17,512 bases of DNA, taken from contig MGJZ01000026.1 in NCBI GenBank assembly GCA_001794525.1, forward strand, positions 4,662 to 22,173, given 5' to 3'. How positions within the stretch are numbered: the first letter of the stretch is position 1; each line of letters starts with the position of its first letter. The notes below the pieces were generated by a model, which saw only the letters and a program-made list of their open reading frames with translations, was not told the origin of the DNA and ran no database searches. The DNA is from Candidatus Yanofskybacteria bacterium RIFCSPHIGHO2_02_FULL_50_12. GTDB taxonomy: Bacteria; Patescibacteriota; Minisyncoccia; 2-02-FULL-40-12; GWA2-44-9. Below are positions 13,622 to 17,512 of the stretch, one piece after another. The position numbers were made by a program, and so were the translations under genes.

Positions 13622-14665
13622 ATGGTCAAAGGAATAGGTATTCTCGGGGCGGTGATTCTTCATGCTCTTTTATTTTTCCTTATCGCCTATGCGGATACTA
13701 CGAATTTTGCGCCGGTTTCGGGAACAGATAGCACTGAAGAATCGGCGGCGCTGACTTGTTGCGCCACGAGCAGTGATGTTGGTCGGTTATCAGCCAGTGA
13801 TGACAGCCGCATGGCATCAAACGGCCCTTGGCCTGGGGTAGGTGCATATGACGAGACTAAGTTTATCGAATTCGTATTTCAGCCGAATATTCCAGCTGAT
13901 GCAGCCATTTCTTCTATCAGCGTCATCCACGAGTATCGCCGCAGTGCGATTCTAGTGGCCGCCAAGTTGGAAGCATGGGATGGCAATTCGTGGCATGATA
14001 TTGCTCTTGAGGTGCCGACTGCGAATAGTACCGACATTTCGGCGACTAAAGATATTTCTTCAATCATTGACACGCCGGCAAAAGCAAATGGGTTGGTAAT
14101 TCGCTTCTTAGCTTATCGGGACACGCCGGCATCAAGTGCCACGACGAGCCATGATTATATCGGTCTCTCAATAACTTATTCGGTACCGACCCCTACTCCG
14201 ACACCCACGCCCGAGCCTACTCCGACACCGACCCCTGAACCAACTCAAAGTCCAACGCCAGAACCAACTCCTACGACAACTCCCGTACCTTCTCCTTCGC
14301 CGAGCCCGACTCCTGTACCCACTGTCACTCCAACTCCTATTCCAACTCCTACTGCTACTCCCGTACCGCCAGTTTCAAAAACACCTAATCCCTCGCCAAG
14401 CTCGGGACCTTCGGCTTCAGAGAAGCCTACGGCCTCTTTGGCTCCACTGCCTTTAACGGCTCAAATTTTTCAGAGCCCCACACCAAAACCCGATCCAACA
14501 GTAGTATCAGCCAAAGCGCCGACTCCAAAAGCTAAAGTTTCAGCAAGACAGTCGGGAACTCCAATGCCCGTTCCTGCTGAGGAAGTAAAAACCGAATCAG
14601 GGAATTTCTTTAAAAACTTGCTAGTTCGCATCTTTCGAATCTTCTTCCCGAAGATAGAGAACTAG
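13622..14665 (+). CDS. Secreted/cell-surface protein with Pro/Thr-rich stalk
   Basis: A 347-aa exported protein. Residues 1-24 form a signal peptide or uncleaved anchor (hydrophobic 5-23). Residues ~70-187 look like a beta-sandwich domain of the kind found in adhesins or carbohydrate-binding modules (AILVAAKLEAWDGNSWHDIAL, ANGLVIRFLAYRD, HDYIGLSITYSV); I cannot name the family. Residues ~188-250 are an extended Pro-Thr/Ser/Glu repeat stalk (PTPTPTPEPT units), and lower-complexity linker continues to ~322. The last ~20 residues (NFFKNLLVRIFRIFFPK) are a cationic amphipathic or hydrophobic helix that could dock on a membrane. Adjacent C46-C47 lie just after the signal region. There is no LPXTG-like motif. 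The gene has its own promoter and lies before mreB. A surface-attachment role is inferred, not shown. Confidence 0.75.
   Translation: MVKGIGILGAVILHALLFFLIAYADTTNFAPVSGTDSTEESAALTCCATSSDVGRLSASDDSRMASNGPWPGVGAYDETKFIEFVFQPNIPADAAISSISVIHEYRRSAILVAAKLEAWDGNSWHDIALEVPTANSTDISATKDISSIIDTPAKANGLVIRFLAYRDTPASSATTSHDYIGLSITYSVPTPTPTPTPEPTPTPTPEPTQSPTPEPTPTTTPVPSPSPSPTPVPTVTPTPIPTPTATPVPPVSKTPNPSPSSGPSASEKPTASLAPLPLTAQIFQSPTPKPDPTVVSAKAPTPKAKVSARQSGTPMPVPAEEVKTESGNFFKNLLVRIFRIFFPKIEN
14188..14370 (+). repeat. Degenerate Pro/Thr-codon repeat (coding)
   Basis: Loosely repeated CC(N)AC(N) units (CCTACTCCGACACC-like) encode the Pro/Thr/Glu/Ser stalk of the preceding surface protein. Synonymous positions vary, so it is an older amino-acid repeat and not a fresh DNA-level tandem duplication. 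Confidence 0.75.
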
Positions 14666-14693
14666 CCTGCTGGATTGTGGATGGGTTATCTGG

Positions 14694-14699
14694 TATTTT
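14694..14699 (+). promoter_or_regulatory. Possible extended -10 promoter of the mre operon
   Basis: TGGTATTTT lies 23 nt upstream of the mreB ATG. No good -35 or terminator for the preceding gene is visible, so partial readthrough from the surface-protein gene is possible. Confidence 0.35.
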
Positions 14700-14722
14700 A
14701 AGATATCAATTCATCCATCCGC

Positions 14723-15781
14723 ATGAGCCTTTTTAATGGTTTGTTTTCATTCTGGTCTCAAGATATCGGCATTGACTTGGGTACCGCCAATACGCTCGTA
14801 TATGTTCACGGCAAAGGCATTACCATTAACGAGCCGTCAATCGTGGCGGTCAATCAAAAAACCGGCAAAATTCTGGCGATCGGCAGCCAGGCGCGAGCGA
14901 TGGTCGGCCGCACGCCGGGATATATCGTGGTTACTCGGCCGTTAGTAAACGGCGTGGTCTCGGACTTTGAAGTTACCGAGCAGATGCTTAAGTATTTCAT
15001 CGATAAGGTCCACCAGGACCGATTCGCATTGTTGCCGCGGCCGCGTGTAGTCATCGGCGTGCCGTCCGGCGTGACCGAAGTGGAAAAACGTGCCGTCGAA
15101 GACGCTACTTACAGTGCGGGTGCGCGCGAAGTCTATCTCATCGAAGAGCCGATGGCCGCGGCCATCGGCTCTCGCTTGCCGGTCCAAGACGCAGTGCCGA
15201 ACGTGATCATCGACATCGGCGGCGGCACGACCGAAGTCGCAGTGATTTCGATGGGCGGCGTGATCGCATCACGCTCATTGCGCATAGCCGGTGATAAACT
15301 CACCGACGATATTTTGAAACACATGAGACAGGAGCGGAATCTGCTCATTGGCGAAGCGACGGCGGAAAGTTTGAAGATCAATTTGGGTTCGGCCTACCCG
15401 CTCGATGAGGAAATGGAAGGCCGGGTTCGCGGACGGGACCTTGTGTCGGGACTGCCCAAGGAAACTTCAGTTTCCTCGGTCGAACTCCGTACTGCCATGC
15501 AACGCTCGATCAAGAGCATCGTTTTGGCTATCAAAAATACTATTGAAGAAACGCCTCCGGAACTGACCGCTGATCTGGTCAATAGGCAAATATACTTGGC
15601 TGGCGGCGGCAGCTTGCTTCGCGGCTTGGATGAGCTGATTACCCACGAGACGAAACTATCGGTCAAAATCGTAGATGACCCTCTGACGGCGGTGGCCCGT
15701 GGCTGCGGATTCGTGCTCGAACATCTGGATGAGCTGGCGCCGGTATTGCTAACCACCCAAACGGACAATTATTTCCAATAA
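14723..15781 (+). CDS. mreB: Rod-shape-determining actin homologue MreB
   Basis: Actin-like ATPase that forms membrane-bound filaments and directs lateral peptidoglycan synthesis. The 352-aa product has the phosphate-1 loop IGIDLGTANTLVYV (15-28), NEPSIVA (36-42), IGVPSGVTEVEKRAV (111-125), EEPMAAAIG (141-149), the phosphate-2 loop IIDIGGGTTEVAV (162-174) and the adenosine motif LAGGGSLLRGLDELI near the C terminus. The first ~12 residues (SLFNGLFSFWSQ) form an amphipathic membrane-targeting helix as in other MreBs. Length is standard. It is the first gene of mreB-mreC-mreD-PBP2, with mreC starting 5 nt after its stop. A short leader separates it from a possible promoter; no clear Shine-Dalgarno is present. 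Confidence 0.97.
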   Translation: MSLFNGLFSFWSQDIGIDLGTANTLVYVHGKGITINEPSIVAVNQKTGKILAIGSQARAMVGRTPGYIVVTRPLVNGVVSDFEVTEQMLKYFIDKVHQDRFALLPRPRVVIGVPSGVTEVEKRAVEDATYSAGAREVYLIEEPMAAAIGSRLPVQDAVPNVIIDIGGGTTEVAVISMGGVIASRSLRIAGDKLTDDILKHMRQERNLLIGEATAESLKINLGSAYPLDEEMEGRVRGRDLVSGLPKETSVSSVELRTAMQRSIKSIVLAIKNTIEETPPELTADLVNRQIYLAGGGSLLRGLDELITHETKLSVKIVDDPLTAVARGCGFVLEHLDELAPVLLTTQTDNYFQ

Positions 15782-15786
15782 CGGAT

Positions 15787-16569
15787 ATGCGAAGAAACGG
15801 ATTGAAATTCCTTATCGGCGCGATCGTGATAGTTTTAGCGCTTATGACGCTGAATCGTTTTGCGCTTGGCCGTCTCCGGACCGTATACGCGCCATTTGCC
15901 GTCGAACGAGCGCAATGGTTTGACGCACTCGGCCAACTCCACGAGTTCTTCGCCTATGCCAAACAGTGGCGAAACTTAACTGAAGAGAATCAGATATTGA
16001 AAGAACAGATTCAGAGGCATCAATCGAGTACCGCAGCGCTAGAGGCGCTGCGGTACGACAACGATCTGCTTCGTCGGGCGCTCGCTCTCAAGCCGCTGGC
16101 GAGATCCAATCCGATCCCAGCGGGGATCTTTAATATCAGCATGACGCCTGACGGATATGCCGCGCTGATCAATCAAGGTAAAGAAGCGGGCATCCGGCCC
16201 GGCGCGATTGCGGTGTCTCCCGAAGGCGTATTGATCGGCGTGGTTGCGGAAGTATTTGGAAACTCGTCGCACCTGACGCTTGTATCTGATCCTTCCTTTA
16301 AAGCCACGGTCCGGGTTCTGGGCGGTCAAACCAGCGGTATTGTTCGGGGCGCTCTTGTCGATGGCATGGTTGTTGATTTGATCGTTCAATCGGACCGTAT
16401 CAGCGAGGGAGATACGCTTGTCTCCAGCGGAAACGATATGATTCCTAGTGGTCTAGTGCTCGGCACCGTGAGCCATGTTGAAGCAAATGACACGGAGTTA
16501 TTCAAAAAAGTTAAAGTTAAACCCGCCGCAGAATTCATCAACAGCCGGGTTCTGATTATTAATTTATAA
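15787..16569 (+). CDS. mreC: Rod-shape-determining protein MreC
   Basis: Bitopic membrane protein of the elongasome that links MreB and activates PBP2-RodA. The 260-aa product has one N-terminal membrane helix (about 8-26), a coiled coil (~55-90, EENQILKEQIQRHQSS...LRYDNDLLRRAL) and the extracytoplasmic beta-barrel domains with family-typical GIRPGAIAVSPEGVLIGVV, LTLVSDPSFKATVRV, TSGIVRG and GDTLVSSGNDMIPSGLVLGTV. ATG 15787 is 5 nt after the mreB stop, and its own stop overlaps the mreD start (TAATG). All features agree with a complete, functional copy. Confidence 0.93.
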   Translation: MRRNGLKFLIGAIVIVLALMTLNRFALGRLRTVYAPFAVERAQWFDALGQLHEFFAYAKQWRNLTEENQILKEQIQRHQSSTAALEALRYDNDLLRRALALKPLARSNPIPAGIFNISMTPDGYAALINQGKEAGIRPGAIAVSPEGVLIGVVAEVFGNSSHLTLVSDPSFKATVRVLGGQTSGIVRGALVDGMVVDLIVQSDRISEGDTLVSSGNDMIPSGLVLGTVSHVEANDTELFKKVKVKPAAEFINSRVLIINL

Positions 16570-17084
16570 TGCGAACCATACTCCTCATTGTTCTATGGTT
16601 AGCAATACTGCTCGTTGACGGCCTCGTCATGCCGGCATTGTTCCACATTCGTGAAAGTTTTTTGGTTTTTGTATTCTTGTGCGCACTGGTAGTGGTCTAC
16701 GGCGAGCAGTCGTGGCTGATCTGGCGAGGGCTGCTGCTCGCAGTGGCCACCGAGTTGTTTCTTGGATTATCTATCGGCACCGTTGTTATCGGATTTTTGG
16801 CTGCCGCATGGACGCGGCATGCGCTTACCCGGTTTATCAACCTAAAGCCGTTGTTGGAGGAAGCGTCATGGCTTAGTCCGCTTCATTGCGCGGTGGGTCT
16901 GGGGTTATTGGCTATGTGTGTTATTGCCGCCGCAGGCGCGCAAGCAATCTTTTACGCCGCCAATCCGTTGCCGATTCTCTTTCAGTTTGCCATATCGCCG
17001 GCCTTTATCTTTCAGGCAGTGACGGCAATTGCCGTATGTCTTTTTATCCTTACTCGCTTTAAACCAACTATGCATGATTGGTAA
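16569..17084 (+). CDS. mreD: Rod-shape-determining protein MreD
   Basis: Small polytopic membrane protein of the elongasome. The 171-aa product has about five hydrophobic segments and little else, as is usual in this poorly conserved family; the call rests mainly on size, topology and its place between mreC and PBP2. It begins at ATG 16569, overlapping the mreC stop by one base, and overlaps the PBP2 start by 11 nt, indicating translational coupling along the operon. A charged residue-poor core and the FINLKPLLEEASW loop are its only distinctive soluble parts. Confidence 0.8.
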   Translation: MRTILLIVLWLAILLVDGLVMPALFHIRESFLVFVFLCALVVVYGEQSWLIWRGLLLAVATELFLGLSIGTVVIGFLAAAWTRHALTRFINLKPLLEEASWLSPLHCAVGLGLLAMCVIAAAGAQAIFYAANPLPILFQFAISPAFIFQAVTAIAVCLFILTRFKPTMHDW

Positions 17085-17512
17085 AAAATCCAAAGAATAT
17101 TACGTGTCTGTCAGCGATGATGTAATGGCTCCCGAAGAGACATTACTTGACGGCGGCAGTGAATTTTCCAATATTGAACAGCCGATTCCCCCGAGCGTGT
17201 TTCGCCTGTCTTTTTGGATTATTGCCGGTTTGGTGGCGGTTATTTTTGCGGCCACCGGCAAAATCAGCATCGCTGATCATCAGCAATATGCTGACCTCTC
17301 TTCACAGAATCGATCGGCTAATTTTTCCCTGCCGCCGCCCCGCGGCATTGTATTTGATGCATCCGGCGCGCCTTTAGTCAAAAATGTGCCGTCATTCGAT
17401 CTTATCGCGGTATCCAAGGAAATCCGAGCGGGGCTTAAGTCCAACACGCTTGATGTGAATCGGCTTGCTGGAATTCTCAAACTGGCCGCGGCCGATCTCA
17501 TGGCGCAATTAA
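17074..17512 (+). CDS. mrdA: Penicillin-binding protein 2 (3'-partial)
   Basis: Transpeptidase of the elongasome, which cross-links peptidoglycan with RodA and MreC. Only the first 146 residues lie in the window and the frame is open to its end. ATG 17074 overlaps mreD by 11 nt. Visible parts are an acidic cytosolic tail (1-42) that is longer than usual, one membrane anchor (about 43-62), and the start of the class B PBP N-terminal domain: NRSANFSLPPPRGIVFD (80-95) followed by ASGAPLVKNVPSFDLIAV matches the RxxxxxPxRGxIxDRxGxxLAxN signature of PBP2/FtsI. The Arg of DRxG is replaced by Ala-Ser here. The catalytic SxxK, SxN and KTG motifs lie beyond the window. Position after mreD favours PBP2 over FtsI. 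Confidence 0.88.
   Translation, partial: MIGKKSKEYYVSVSDDVMAPEETLLDGGSEFSNIEQPIPPSVFRLSFWIIAGLVAVIFAATGKISIADHQQYADLSSQNRSANFSLPPPRGIVFDASGAPLVKNVPSFDLIAVSKEIRAGLKSNTLDVNRLAGILKLAAADLMAQL

Noticed and set aside
14188..14370. Pro/Thr repeat considered as a CRISPR-like or tandem DNA repeat
   Set aside because: Units are irregular, codons vary synonymously and the frame is preserved; it is a coding low-complexity stalk.

Overview
The window reads as a chromosomal stretch of an uncultivated Patescibacteria/CPR-type bacterium, most likely of the Parcubacteria lineage. This is an inference from several signs: a half-length MFS protein, a compact class II prolyl-tRNA synthetase, promoters sitting 6-7 nt upstream of start codons, many small unknown genes, and a Vsr-like nuclease/alkyltransferase fusion of a kind I associate with this group. 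TGA is used as a stop codon several times (e.g. murG, holB, the methyltransferase), so the TGA=Gly code of Gracilibacteria and Absconditabacteria does not apply. No rRNA, tRNA, CRISPR array or insertion sequence was seen. Nearly all genes lie on the + strand; two monocistronic genes of unknown function lie on the - strand.

Layout. (1) 1-2348: the 3' part of an O-antigen ligase/polymerase-like membrane protein, a family 4 uracil-DNA glycosylase that has lost all its Fe-S cysteines, and a DedA-type membrane protein. (2) 2436-4101: a - strand 89-aa unknown gene with its own promoter and terminator, then a secreted subtilisin-like (S8) protease ending in a strong terminator. (3) 4120-7409: a half-length MFS protein, a DNA adenine methyltransferase overlapping a probable restriction endonuclease, and a three-part protein that joins an uncharacterised N-terminal domain, a Vsr/DUF559-like nuclease and an O6-alkylguanine alkyltransferase domain. 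(4) 7450-9404: murG and holB, overlapping by 4 nt. (5) 9401-10062: a membrane protein of unknown function with a textbook promoter, Shine-Dalgarno and terminator. (6) 10073-13009: frr, rseP and proS as a tight unit closed by a bidirectional terminator shared with the second - strand gene (153 aa, unknown). (7) 13587-14665: a secreted Pro/Thr-rich stalk protein. (8) 14694-17512: the rod-shape operon mreB-mreC-mreD and the 5' part of the PBP2 gene, which runs off the window end.

How the genes work together: murG (lipid II synthesis) and mreBCD-PBP2 (elongasome) show a peptidoglycan-synthesising, probably elongated cell. The O-antigen ligase-like protein, S8 protease and Pro/Thr stalk protein point to an elaborated cell surface. 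The UDG, the nuclease-alkyltransferase fusion and the restriction-modification pair form a DNA repair and defence component. The most notable items for a second look are the nuclease-alkyltransferase fusion, the cluster-less UDG, the divergent active site of the putative restriction enzyme, the recurring leaderless promoter geometry, and the two isolated - strand genes.
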